Part shown: positions 35,981 through 44,425 of the stretch, piece after piece | Layout: each line of letters opens with the position of its first letter | Position numbering within the stretch: the first letter of the stretch is position 1 | Assembly: GCA_903905455.1 (NCBI GenBank) | Contig: CAIVGN010000097.1 | Span: 1-64,000, forward strand | Direction: 5' to 3' | Source: an uncultured Archangium sp. | Lineage (GTDB): Bacteria > Myxococcota > Myxococcia > Myxococcales > Myxococcaceae | Length of the DNA: 64,000 bases | Translations under genes and position numbers: made by a program | Notes under the pieces: model-generated | Told to the model about the DNA's origin: nothing | The model's database searches: none | Seen by the model: only the letters and a program-made list of their open reading frames with translations

Positions 35981-37008
35981 GGCTGGCTCCGCTCTCCGGT
36001 CACCGCGCGCGCGAGGGCGGCCAGCTGCTCGGAGGTGCCCAGGGACAGCAGGTGATCGCCGGCCACGAGCACGAAGTCGCCGCGCGGGTTGGCGGTCGGC
36101 ACCCCGTCGCGCACGACCGCGAGCACCGCGGCCCCGGTCTTCGCCGCGAGCTGCAGTTGCTCGAGCGGCTGCCCGTCGGCGCCGCGGCCCGGGGCGATCA
36201 CCACGTCTTCGATCGACAGCGAGCGGTTACCCTGGGTCATCGCCGTCTCGAGGAAGTCCACCACCCGGGGGCTGATGAGGAGGTGCGCCAGCCGCCGCCC
36301 GCCGATGGCGTAGGGGCTGATGGCGCGGTTGGCGCCGGCGCGCACCAGCTTGGGCACCGAGGCCTCGTCGACGGCGCGGCTGGCGATGAAGCAGCTCGCG
36401 TTGAGCAGCCGGGCGCTCAGGATCACGTAGAGGTTGGTCGCGTCGCTCGAGGTGGTGGTGATCAGCCCCCGGGCCCGGGTGATGCCCGCGGCGTGCAGCG
36501 TGGCGTCGTCGGTGGCGTCGCCCTTGATGAAGGGGCACTCGAGCTGCGCGGCGATGGCCTCGATCTCGGGGCTGGGGTCGACCAGCAGGAAGGTCGCCCC
36601 CGAAGAGCGGAGCTCGATCGCGGCCTCCCGCCCCACGCGCCCGACCCCTGCCACGATGAAGTGCCCGGTGAGGGCGTCGATGGACTTCTGCATCTTGCGT
36701 CTCCTGCGCGCGGCCCGGACCTGGTCGCTGGCGGCGTACTCGAGCACCACGGTGAAGGTATAGAAGAGGCTGCCGATGCCGCTGCCGGAGATCGCCATGG
36801 TCAACAGGCGGCCCGCGGTGCCCAGCGGGTGCACCTCGGCGAACCCGATGGTGGTGATGGTGATGAAGGTCATGAACAGGGCGTCGAACCAGGTTCCCAC
36901 GGGCTGCCACAGCGCGTGGTAGCCGGCGGCCCCCACGACGTGCGTGAAGAGGAGCAGCAGCGCCGGGACCCTCAACCGTTCCGCGAGCATCTTGCGCTCG
37001 GGCGTCAT
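35977..37008 (-). CDS. Two-helix K+ channel with RCK (TrkA-N/TrkA-C) domain
   Basis: 343 residues from the ATG at 37008 (the open frame extends further upstream without resemblance and overlaps the divergent gene). Two membrane helices (about 13-33 and 68-90) flank a pore loop with the filter TTIGFAEVHP (52-61), a variant of the K+ signature TVGYGD. A basic linker leads to a Rossmann RCK domain, VAGVGRVGREAA (119-130), and a TrkA-C domain (about 260-340). It should be a ligand-gated K+ channel of the inner membrane, MthK-like. It is the first gene of a pair with the PIG-L deacetylase. Confidence 0.88.
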   Translation of the reverse strand: MTPERKMLAERLRVPALLLLFTHVVGAAGYHALWQPVGTWFDALFMTFITITTIGFAEVHPLGTAGRLLTMAISGSGIGSLFYTFTVVLEYAASDQVRAARRRRKMQKSIDALTGHFIVAGVGRVGREAAIELRSSGATFLLVDPSPEIEAIAAQLECPFIKGDATDDATLHAAGITRARGLITTTSSDATNLYVILSARLLNASCFIASRAVDEASVPKLVRAGANRAISPYAIGGRRLAHLLISPRVVDFLETAMTQGNRSLSIEDVVIAPGRGADGQPLEQLQLAAKTGAAVLAVVRDGVPTANPRGDFVLVAGDHLLSLGTSEQLAALARAVTGERSQP

Positions 37009-37060
37009 GATGACGTTCACCGCGCCAGAGAAACACCGATCGAATAGAGACGCGAGCCGC

Positions 37061-37552
37061 GTGGAGCCCTCGACCCTTTCGACCGCTGAGTCCATCGTGC
37101 TCGACGGGGCCAACGGGGTCACGCGCGCCCCCCACGAGCACTTCCCCTCGGCCGGGCTCTCGGGGGGCCTGTTCCTGATCGCCGCGCTGGTCACCGCGGT
37201 GCTGGTGCGCCGGGGCCCGCGGTGGCCGTTGGGGGCGCTCCTCGCCCTGGCCGCGGTGCCCGGGTTGATCCACGTGCTCGTGCTGCGCGCCGATGCGCCC
37301 GCGTCGCGAGGGGCGATGGCGGACACGATCAGCCGCACGCTCGGCGAACTTCGCGCCCGCGCGCCGTGGCCCCAGTCGAGCGTGGTGATCGCCCGCGAAG
37401 ATGACGACGTGCTGTTTCCTTTGACGCGCTACGCGGTGCCTGGGCGGCTTGCGCCCACCGGCCCGGCGATCGAGCTCGAGACGCGCGGCGCGCTGCTGGG
37501 CCAGCCCTGCCGCACCGAAGGCGCTCGGGTGACCTGCGGGGCCGGACCATGA
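37061..37552 (+). CDS. Hypothetical small membrane protein
   Basis: 163 residues from a GTG at 37061, in frame and 52 bases from the divergent channel start; a longer version would overlap the channel gene. Two membrane helices (about 30-49 and 54-72) are followed by a soluble domain of about 90 residues (ISRTLGELRARAPWPQSS, EDDDVLFPLTRYAVPG). No known family. It overlaps the next membrane protein gene by 4 bases (ATGA), so they form a unit; it may be an accessory of that putative glycosyltransferase. Confidence 0.6.
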   Translation: MEPSTLSTAESIVLDGANGVTRAPHEHFPSAGLSGGLFLIAALVTAVLVRRGPRWPLGALLALAAVPGLIHVLVLRADAPASRGAMADTISRTLGELRARAPWPQSSVVIAREDDDVLFPLTRYAVPGRLAPTGPAIELETRGALLGQPCRTEGARVTCGAGP

Positions 37553-38781
37553 TCGCAATCGTCGGAGCCCTCGTGGTGCACCTGCTCGGCGGGGCCGCCC
37601 GCCACCTCGCGACGCGGTGCGGGTTGGCGGTCGCGCTCCGATCACCGACGACCTTCTTCTTCGGCCTCGCGGTGCTCTACGCGTTCTCGCTGGGGCCGGC
37701 GGGGCTCGTGGTGTTGGCGGCGCTGGGCATCGGCGTCTCGCTCGGTGTGCGTCCCGAACCCGCGGTGGGCCTCTCGCCGCGGGCGGGGCTGGGGTTGGCG
37801 GGGCTCGCCGCGGTGGTGCTCGCGCGGCCCTGGGTGCCCACGCAGTGGGACGAGTTCGTGTGGCTGGCCAAGGCGCGCTTCGCCTCGTTGGGCTTCGCCG
37901 CGGGCGTGCAGGCCGCGCTCGACCCCGCGCAGAAGCTGGTGCCCCCCGGCTACCCGCCGTTGTGGCCCCTGGCCGTGGGCTGGGTGTCGCTGGGCGTCGA
38001 CGCGCTGGATGCGCACGTGGTCGCCGCGAGCCTGCTGGTGGTGCTCTGCGTGGCGGTGGCGGTCGAGTCGTGGAAGGCGTCGCTGGGTTCAGTGCCGCGC
38101 TGGAGCCTGCTGCTCCTCGTCGCCGCGCCTCTCGTGCTGGTGCACCTTCGCTCGACCTACGTCGACCTGCCCATCGGGTTGCTCGGGCTCGCCTTGCTGG
38201 GCCAGCTCCTGCAGGGGTCCGACCGTCCTGCCCCGGCGGCCCTCGCGCTCGCGGTCACGCTGGCGGGCTTCAAAGACGAAGGCCTCGCGCACGTGCTCGC
38301 CGCGACCGCGGCTGCCTGGTTCCTCTCGCCACGCCTCCAGTCCTGGAGGCTCGCCGTTCCTGCGCTCGTGGCCCTGCTCACCTTTGCCACCTGGCGGGTG
38401 CTCGTACGGCTCAGCGGCGTCGCGCTCTTCGATCACGCGCTGGGTCTTCCCCAGTGGGACTGGGCGCCGCGGTTCCTGCAACTGCTGGTGTTGCACGCCA
38501 GCGATCTGCCCTCGTGGGGTGTCTTCTGGGCGGTGGTGCTCGGCGTTCTCTTCACCAGGCCTGGGTCGTCATCGGCCCGAGCCCTGCGCTTCATGTTCGC
38601 CTTCAACCTCTGCTTCACGGCGGCCGCGCTGCTCAGCGGTCCGGAGCGGGTTCGTGTGTTCGCGGAGAACGGCACGTTGATCAATCGGTTGCTGGTTCAG
38701 CTGTGGCCAGGTGCCCTCGTGCTGGTGTTCAGCACGTTGCGCCCGACGACCACGTCAGCCATCAGTTCCCGAGGAGCTTGA
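37549..38781 (+). CDS. Polytopic membrane protein, probable GT-C type glycosyltransferase
   Basis: 410 residues with about 9-11 membrane helices. The first large loop carries WDEFVWLAKARF and VPPGYPPLWPL; the following regions have STYVDLPIGLLGL and FKDEGLAH. An acidic pair in the first loop and such aromatic/Pro motifs are the pattern of GT-C enzymes that use polyprenyl-phosphate sugars (ArnT/PMT-like). The assignment rests on pattern only. It is coupled to the hypothetical gene upstream, and its last 20 bases overlap the convergent flagellin gene. Confidence 0.65.
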   Translation: MIAIVGALVVHLLGGAARHLATRCGLAVALRSPTTFFFGLAVLYAFSLGPAGLVVLAALGIGVSLGVRPEPAVGLSPRAGLGLAGLAAVVLARPWVPTQWDEFVWLAKARFASLGFAAGVQAALDPAQKLVPPGYPPLWPLAVGWVSLGVDALDAHVVAASLLVVLCVAVAVESWKASLGSVPRWSLLLLVAAPLVLVHLRSTYVDLPIGLLGLALLGQLLQGSDRPAPAALALAVTLAGFKDEGLAHVLAATAAAWFLSPRLQSWRLAVPALVALLTFATWRVLVRLSGVALFDHALGLPQWDWAPRFLQLLVLHASDLPSWGVFWAVVLGVLFTRPGSSSARALRFMFAFNLCFTAAALLSGPERVRVFAENGTLINRLLVQLWPGALVLVFSTLRPTTTSAISSRGA

Positions 38782-39592
38782 GGGCGATCTGCGGGGCCTG
38801 GTTGGCCTGGGCGAGGACCGAGACGCCGGCCTGCATCATCACCTGGGTGCGCGCCATCTTGGACGTCTCTTCGGCCACGTCGACGTCGCGGATGCGGCTG
38901 TTGGCGGCCGAGAGCGACTCCGCGGAGGTCTGGATGGTCTGGATGACCGAGCTGAGGCGGTTGCCGGCGGCGCCGAAGCCCGAGCGGGCGAGCGAGACGG
39001 CGCTGAGGCCGGCGTCGATGACGCTCAAGGCAGCCTGGGAAGCGGCCTGGGTCGAGAAGTCCAGGGCGCTCACGCCGAGGGTCGCGGCCGTCGCGTCGAC
39101 GGTGGTGACGGCGATCTGGTCGTTGGCCGCCACGTTGCGGATGCCGACCTGGAAGGTGAGCGTGGTCGCCGCAGAGTTGAGGAGCGCCTGGCCGTTGAAC
39201 TCGGCCGCGTTCGCGATGCGGTTGATTTCCGTGATCAGCGCCGAGTTCTCAGTCTGGATGTAGCCGCGCTCGGTGTTGCCCACGCCGCTGGACGCCGACT
39301 GCATGGCCAGTTCGCGCATGCGGGTGAGGAGCTCGGTGGTCTGGTTCAGGTTCGCCTCGGCCGTCTGGATGAGCGACTGGGCGTCCATGGAGTTGCGGTT
39401 GGCCTGGTTGAACGACCGGATCTGGGCGCCGAGGTTGACCGAGATGCCGAGGCCGGCCGCGTCGTCACCGGCCTGCGTGATGCGGAAGCCCGAGGAGAGC
39501 TTGGCGAAGCTGCTCTCGAGCATCTGGCCCGAGTTGAAGAGGTTGCGCTGGGCGTTGAGGGAACCGACGTTGGTGCGGATTGAGAACGACAT
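38762..39592 (-). CDS. fliC: Flagellin
   Basis: 276 residues, short but complete. The N-terminal D0/D1 segment (SIRTNVGSLNAQRNL, SSFAKLSSGFRITQAGDDAAG) and the C-terminal one (GAAGNRLSSVIQTIQTSAES, SRIRDVDVAEETSKMARTQ, QANQAPQIALKLLGN) are textbook. The central variable region is only about 70 residues, giving a minimal filament protein. GGAGG lies upstream of the ATG at 39592. No other flagellar or export gene is in the window, so it depends on a machinery encoded elsewhere or is a relic. Two 13-bp direct repeats lie upstream. Confidence 0.96.
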   Translation of the reverse strand: MSFSIRTNVGSLNAQRNLFNSGQMLESSFAKLSSGFRITQAGDDAAGLGISVNLGAQIRSFNQANRNSMDAQSLIQTAEANLNQTTELLTRMRELAMQSASSGVGNTERGYIQTENSALITEINRIANAAEFNGQALLNSAATTLTFQVGIRNVAANDQIAVTTVDATAATLGVSALDFSTQAASQAALSVIDAGLSAVSLARSGFGAAGNRLSSVIQTIQTSAESLSAANSRIRDVDVAEETSKMARTQVMMQAGVSVLAQANQAPQIALKLLGN

Positions 39593-39668
39593 GATGGCCT
39601 CCGGTGAGTTGCGTGGTCTTGCTTCACACCTCGCTTCGTCACTGGATCAGGACGTACTCAGACTGAAT

Positions 39669-39734
39669 TTTCTGCCGGGTGGGGGCGGCTGATCCTGCAG
39701 CCCACCATCCCCGCGATGCCGTTTCTGCCGGGTG
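39669..39734 (-). promoter_or_regulatory. Pair of 13-bp direct repeats upstream of flagellin
   Basis: On the minus strand CACCCGGCAGAAA occurs at 39734-39722 and again at 39681-39669, 53 bases apart (about five helical turns), 77-142 bases before the flagellin start. No other obvious structure explains it. The spacing fits two sites for a dimeric activator. I see no clear sigma-54 (TGGCAC/TTGC) or sigma-28 (TAAA/GCCGATAA) promoter next to them. Confidence 0.45.
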
Positions 39735-39746
39735 CGGCCGAGGGGC

Positions 39747-40217
39747 TCACGTCACGTCGATGACGGGGTGCCCTCCGGCCTCGGGCGGCCCGATCACGGC
39801 GCTCAAGGTGCGGTGCCGTTCGTCGAGCCGCCGCACGTACTGCAACACGGTCGTTTTCACCGTGGAGGGCATGTCTTCCGTGTAGCTGACGTACCAGCGC
39901 AGCTGGTGCAGCAGATCGTGGAAGGCGTGCACCGCGCGCTGCTCCCGGGGCGTCAGCCGCGCCAGCTCGCTGAAGGTGACGGTGGTGAAGAGGCTCCGGC
40001 ACAGATCCACCAGGCCCTCGCGGGTGCGCAGGCGGCTGAAGAGGCCCACGGCCTCGTCTTGCTTCGACTCGAGGCGCCGCATCACCTGGTGCGCGTCGAG
40101 CGAGAGCAGGTGCCGCACCTTCGCGGTGTCCGCTTCCCACCGCTCGAGGCCGGGCCGGGCGAGGTCGGCGGCGCGGGGCTGCTTCTTCTTCGGGGTTGCC
40201 TTCTTCGCGCGGGCCAT
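39747..40217 (-). CDS. Conserved-looking hypothetical protein, basic N-terminus
   Basis: 156 residues. A Lys/Arg/Ala-rich tail (1-20) precedes a mainly helical domain: WEADTAKVRHLLSLDAHQVM, EQRAVHAFHDLLHQLRWYVS and TTVLQYVRRLDERH. No signal peptide, membrane segment or known motif. The ATG at 40217 is 4 bases after the SDR stop, so it is cotranscribed with that gene. Function unknown. Confidence 0.7.
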   Translation of the reverse strand: MARAKKATPKKKQPRAADLARPGLERWEADTAKVRHLLSLDAHQVMRRLESKQDEAVGLFSRLRTREGLVDLCRSLFTTVTFSELARLTPREQRAVHAFHDLLHQLRWYVSYTEDMPSTVKTTVLQYVRRLDERHRTLSAVIGPPEAGGHPVIDVT

Positions 40218-40221
40218 GGCT

Positions 40222-41016
40222 TCAGAGCCCCCGCTTGCCGGCCGCGGTGACGAGGGCCGGGTACCCGTCGGGCAACAGGCGCTGCAGCCACTGCAGGGCG
40301 ACCGCGTCGGCGCCCACCATCACCCGCTTCTTCTTGTCGTAGACCCCGCGGAGGATGATCTCCGCCGCCTTCTCGGGCGTGGTCCGCGCGGCGCGATCGA
40401 AGGTGCTGACCAGCTGCTCCTTGCCCGCGGCCCCCTTCGGCGTGCGAGCCGACCTGGCGATGTTGGTCTTGATGCCGCCGGGGTGCACCGAGACTGCGTG
40501 CACGCCGGTGCCCTCGAGCTCGTGCCACAGCGCCTCGGTGAAGCCGCGCACCGCGAACTTGGCCGCGTTGTACGTGCCCTGCCGCGGGTAGGCGATGATG
40601 CCGAAGATGCTCGAGAGGTTGACGATGGTGCCCGAGCGTTGCGCGAGCATCGTGGGGAGAAAGGCCTTCGTTCCGTACACCACGCCCCAGAAGTTGATGC
40701 CGAAGAGCCACTCGAAGTCTTCGTAGCTGACCTCCTCGATGGTGGCGTCGAGGGCCACGCCGGCGTTGTTGATCACCAGGTCGACGCGGCCGTGGCGCGC
40801 GATGACCTCGGCCGCCATGGCCTCGACCTCGGGGCGCCTGGAGACGTCGAGGGTGACGCGCTGCGAGCCGTGCTTGAGCAACGCCTGCGTCTCGCGCAGG
40901 CCCGGCTCGTCCAGGTCGCACAGCACCAGCGAGTAGTTCTCTGCGTCGAGTTGCTGGGCGAGCGCGCGACCGATGCCGCTGCTGGCGCCCGTGATGACGG
41001 CGACGGGTGATTTCAT
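40222..41016 (-). CDS. Short-chain dehydrogenase/reductase
   Basis: 264 residues from the ATG at 41016. Classical SDR: NAD(P)-binding GASSGIG (about 10-16), LCDLDEPG after beta-2 with an acidic residue that favours NAD over NADP, NNAGVA (about 84-89), catalytic Ser in NLSSIFG, and YNAAK (Tyr/Lys). PGGIKTNI follows, as in DltE/lipid-type SDRs. The C-terminal KKRVMVGADAVALQWLQRLLP resembles membrane-associated SDRs acting on acyl or sterol substrates. Substrate unknown. Confidence 0.9.
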   Translation of the reverse strand: MKSPVAVITGASSGIGRALAQQLDAENYSLVLCDLDEPGLRETQALLKHGSQRVTLDVSRRPEVEAMAAEVIARHGRVDLVINNAGVALDATIEEVSYEDFEWLFGINFWGVVYGTKAFLPTMLAQRSGTIVNLSSIFGIIAYPRQGTYNAAKFAVRGFTEALWHELEGTGVHAVSVHPGGIKTNIARSARTPKGAAGKEQLVSTFDRAARTTPEKAAEIILRGVYDKKKRVMVGADAVALQWLQRLLPDGYPALVTAAGKRGL

Positions 41017-41063
41017 GGCGGCGCACCATTGCACAGCGTCCCGGTGCGTGGTCTGCGGCGCTC

Positions 41064-42659
41064 ATGCGACGCGGGTGGTGCCTCTTCGGGTTGCTGCTCG
41101 CCGGTTGCGTGGGGCACGAACGGCCCCTCCTGCGTCCCGCGGCCCCGACCTCGCCGGCCCGCATCTTCACCGTGCGCGCGTGGGTAGACCTCGACTATCG
41201 CGACCAGGTCGTCGACTGGCACGTCCGCGTCGCCTCGCAGGTCGCGCGGGCCAGCGCGCGCACCCGGGCCGCGCTCAATGTCGAGCTGAAGCTCGTCTCC
41301 ATCGAGCCGTGGGACCACCGGGGCGACCGCGAGCCCCTCGAGGCTGCGCTCGGGACCCTCGAACGTCGGGACGGGGCAGGGGACGCCGACCTGGCCCTGG
41401 GATTCGTCTCCGGGCTGCCGGTGCTCACCGACGCCCACGAGAAGCTCGGCCTCGCGCGGTTGCTGGGTCGTCACGCCGTGCTCCGCGCGGTGGACGCCGC
41501 CGAGGAGGCCACCTTGTTGCTGCACGAATGGGCGCACGTGCTCGGCGCGCCGCACGACCTCGACGCCGACAGCCTGCTCACCGCCCGCGCTTCGCCGCAG
41601 CGTACCCAGTTCGCGCAGGGCACCCTGGCGTTGCTCGCGTCCTCCCTGGCGCAGCGGGACGCGAAGGTCGAACGGCCCACGCTCGCCAGGTCTCTGGCGG
41701 CGCGGTTGCGTGGCGCGACCCCGGGCGCGTGGGAGCCCGAGGGCCTCGAGGCGACGCTCACGCAGTTCGACGCCATCGCGGCAGGCCAGGACGCGCAGTC
41801 AGCGGCGGCCCTCCACCGACAGGACCGGGCCCGCTTCGACGAGGTGACGCGGCTGACGGCCAGCGGCCTGCCCGCGGAGGCGCTCGAGGCGCTGCGACCC
41901 CTGCTGGACCGCACGCTGGTGGTGCCTGACGCGCGGAGCCTCGCCTGCCAACTGTCGGGCACGGTCGCCCCGGCGGCCCCCGAGACGAAGGCGCTGTGCC
42001 TGGCGGCCGCGGCGGCGTCCCCGGGCGATGGGCACCCGGGGTTGATGCTCGCCCAGGCGCAGGCTGCGACGGGCGACCTCGGGGCCGCGCGGGCCCACTT
42101 CGTCGAGGCGCACCGGCTCCTCTCCGACAGCGCCCCGGACGCGGCATCGCTGGCGAAGGTCGCGCGCAGCCTGGGCTTCGTGACGTGGGCCGAGGCGTCG
42201 GCGGCGCGCGCGGTCGATGCAGAGGTGGCTGCGTGGGCCCAGAAGAAGCGGCGTTGGTTTGGGCTGCCGGCAGGCACCAGCGCACCTGCGCCCGCGGACG
42301 AGCCGGCCTATCTCGAGCGCTTCGTGCAAGCGCAAGGCGACGTGGGTGCCGGCCGGCTCACGAAGGCCGACGTGGCCATTCGCGCGCTCGAGCAGGCCTT
42401 CCCCGCGCTGCCCGGGCCGCTGGGGCTGCGCTGCGAGTTGTTCCTGCGCCGCGTCCAGAACCGGCAGGCCCGCACCGCCTGTGCGAGCGCGGCGGCCGCC
42501 TACCCCGACTCGCTGCAGGCGCACTACCTGCTGGGGTTGCTCGACTCGCTCGAGGGGCAACACCGGGACGCCGCGAAGCACTTCGAGCTCGTGCTCCAGG
42601 GCGATCCGACGGTGGAGGACGCACGTCGCCGGCTCTCCCTCGAGAGAGCCCGTCGATGA
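41064..42659 (+). CDS. Lipoprotein with metzincin-type zinc site and TPR-like region
   Basis: 531 residues from the ATG at 41064. The signal peptide ends in LLAGC (lipobox, Cys15). Residues 35-170 look like a small metalloprotease: HEWAHVLGAPHD at about 154-165 is an extended HExxHxxGxxHD zinc motif with catalytic Glu. The rest (about 230-531) is Ala/Leu-rich helical repeat of TPR type (HYLLGLLDSLEGQHRDAAKHF). It should sit on the periplasmic face of a membrane and cleave or bind proteins. The gene converges with hemB. Confidence 0.8.
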   Translation: MRRGWCLFGLLLAGCVGHERPLLRPAAPTSPARIFTVRAWVDLDYRDQVVDWHVRVASQVARASARTRAALNVELKLVSIEPWDHRGDREPLEAALGTLERRDGAGDADLALGFVSGLPVLTDAHEKLGLARLLGRHAVLRAVDAAEEATLLLHEWAHVLGAPHDLDADSLLTARASPQRTQFAQGTLALLASSLAQRDAKVERPTLARSLAARLRGATPGAWEPEGLEATLTQFDAIAAGQDAQSAAALHRQDRARFDEVTRLTASGLPAEALEALRPLLDRTLVVPDARSLACQLSGTVAPAAPETKALCLAAAAASPGDGHPGLMLAQAQAATGDLGAARAHFVEAHRLLSDSAPDAASLAKVARSLGFVTWAEASAARAVDAEVAAWAQKKRRWFGLPAGTSAPAPADEPAYLERFVQAQGDVGAGRLTKADVAIRALEQAFPALPGPLGLRCELFLRRVQNRQARTACASAAAAYPDSLQAHYLLGLLDSLEGQHRDAAKHFELVLQGDPTVEDARRRLSLERARR

Positions 42660-42669
42660 CCGGTGGTGT

Positions 42670-43638
42670 TCAGCCCCGGGCGAGCGCGTAGGGCCGCGCG
42701 GCGTAGGTGACGATCACGTCGGCGCCGGCGCGGCGAATCGACATCAACGACTCGTCGAGGGCGCGCTGGAAGTCGATCAGCCCCGCATCGGCCGCCGCGC
42801 GCATCATCGCGTACTCACCCGACACCTGGTACGCGAAGAGCGGGGCATCACAGGCCTCGCGAGCGTCGCGAATGAGGTCCAGGTTGCTCATCGCCGGCTT
42901 GACCAGCAGCGCGTCGGCGCCTTCCTCGAGATCGAGCATCAGTTCGCGGCGCGCCTCGCGGCGGTTGCTCGCGGGCATCTGGTAGCTCTTGCGATCGCCG
43001 AAGCCGGGGGCCGAGTGCGCGGCCTCGCGGAACGGGCCGTAGAACGCGCTCGCCATCTTGATCGCGTAGCTGAGGATCGAGGTGTCCTCCAGGCCGTGCT
43101 CGTCCAGCGCCTCGCGGATCGACGCGACGCGGCCGTCCATCATGTCGCTGGGGCACACGAAGTCGACGCCCCACTTCGCGAAGAGCACCGACATGTCGCT
43201 GAGCACCTTCACGCTCTCGTCGTTGAGGATCTTCTCGCCCTGCACCAGCCCGCAGTGGCCATGCGTGGTGTACGCGCAGAGGCACACGTCGGCGAAGATC
43301 GGCAGCGTGGCGGCCGCCGACTTCGACTCGGTGACCGCCTGGCGCAGCGGCTCCAACTGGGCCTCGAGGCCCTTCCCGTCGTCGCGCTTGTGCTCGGGCA
43401 CGCCGAACAGCATCACCCCACCGACGCCTGCGTGATCCAGCAACCGCACCTCTTCGCCCAGCAGATCGGCCGAGAGCTGCCACAGGCCCGAACCCGGGCG
43501 CGTCTCCCGCTTCACGCCCTTGCCGGGCACGATGAAGTAGGGCTGCACCAGCTGGCGCAGCGTGACCTCGTTCTCGGCGAAGAGCGAACGGATGGCGGGG
43601 GTCCGGCGAAGACGGCGGAGTCGAACGGTGGGCTTCAT
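42670..43638 (-). CDS. hemB: Porphobilinogen synthase (delta-aminolevulinate dehydratase)
   Basis: 322 residues from the ATG at 43638. It condenses two 5-aminolevulinate molecules to porphobilinogen. Schiff-base lysines are Lys194 (SYAIKMAS) and Lys247 (LLVKPAMSNLD). The metal segment ADVCLCAYTTHGHCG has three cysteines (119, 121, 129), i.e. the zinc-dependent form. It overlaps hemD by 4 bases on the minus strand, opposite the main heme operon. Confidence 0.96.
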   Translation of the reverse strand: MKPTVRLRRLRRTPAIRSLFAENEVTLRQLVQPYFIVPGKGVKRETRPGSGLWQLSADLLGEEVRLLDHAGVGGVMLFGVPEHKRDDGKGLEAQLEPLRQAVTESKSAAATLPIFADVCLCAYTTHGHCGLVQGEKILNDESVKVLSDMSVLFAKWGVDFVCPSDMMDGRVASIREALDEHGLEDTSILSYAIKMASAFYGPFREAAHSAPGFGDRKSYQMPASNRREARRELMLDLEEGADALLVKPAMSNLDLIRDAREACDAPLFAYQVSGEYAMMRAAADAGLIDFQRALDESLMSIRRAGADVIVTYAARPYALARG

Positions 43639-44342
43639 GCGGTCACCTCGTGGAGTGTGCTGCGGAGATCGGACGTCGTGATGGCCTCGGGCCAGCCCGC
43701 GCGGCGCAGTTCGTTCCACGCGCGGGCGGTGCTGCGGCCGAGGCACACCACCTGGTACGGGGGGCGGGCCTCGCGAAGGGCCGCGAAGAAGTGCGAGACG
43801 GCGGAAGGGCTCGAGAAGGTGATCGACCAGCCGAAGGTCGTGGCCGCGGCCAGCGCCAGGGCCAGCCGCTCCGGCGCGCGCAGCTCGTAGACCACGCGGC
43901 GGTCGACCTCGCCCAGCAGGGACAGCAGCTTCATCGCGTCGCGCTGCTCGGGCGTCTGGAGGCCGGCGTTGCTCGTGGGGTAGCGCACCAGCGTCGGCGG
44001 GCGCCCCAGCACTTCCCAGCGAGCCACGAGGTGCTCGGCGAGCGCCACCACGCCGCCCTCGACGGCCAGCGAGGGCACGAGGCCGACCTCGAGCAGGGCC
44101 CGCTCGCTCGCCGGGCTCAGCGTGACGACGTCACCCAGGGGCGGGCGGCCCGCCTGGTCCCAGGCCCTGACGGTGCGCCGGCTGGTGAAGAGCGTGACGC
44201 CCGCGGCCTCGGCCCAGGGCCACGCGCGCCACGAGGTCTCGACGCACGGCACTTCGATGACGGGCAGGCCGCGCGCGTCGAGCGGCTCGCGATCGGAGCG
44301 CGCGTCATCAGCTTCACGGGTGAGCAACCACGTGCTGGGCAT
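43635..44342 (-). CDS. hemD: Uroporphyrinogen-III synthase
   Basis: 235 residues. HemD is poorly conserved, but the two-lobed pattern is visible: TLFTSRRTVRAW in the first lobe and ITFSSPSAVSHFF (about 176-188) in the second, plus VVCLGRSTARAWNE. It closes and inverts ring D of hydroxymethylbilane. Context (directly before hemB, divergent from hemE) supports the call. It starts 83 bases from the hemE start, so the gap is a bidirectional promoter region. Confidence 0.9.
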   Translation of the reverse strand: MPSTWLLTREADDARSDREPLDARGLPVIEVPCVETSWRAWPWAEAAGVTLFTSRRTVRAWDQAGRPPLGDVVTLSPASERALLEVGLVPSLAVEGGVVALAEHLVARWEVLGRPPTLVRYPTSNAGLQTPEQRDAMKLLSLLGEVDRRVVYELRAPERLALALAAATTFGWSITFSSPSAVSHFFAALREARPPYQVVCLGRSTARAWNELRRAGWPEAITTSDLRSTLHEVTA

Positions 44343-44425
44343 GGCGCAGATCTCTCAGGCTTTGCCCGCGCGTGCCCGGCCGCATGACCAATTCGTGACA
44401 CTCCAACGATGTGCAACCGGCATTC

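Noticed and set aside
39593-39746. Sigma-54 or sigma-28 promoter for flagellin
   Set aside because: No TGGCAC-N5-TTGC or TAAA-N15-GCCGATAA match on the minus strand; only the 13-bp repeats were kept.
40082-41170. Alternative minus-strand frame across the SDR gene
   Set aside because: The Arg/His-rich product is a shadow; the SDR frame has all catalytic motifs.
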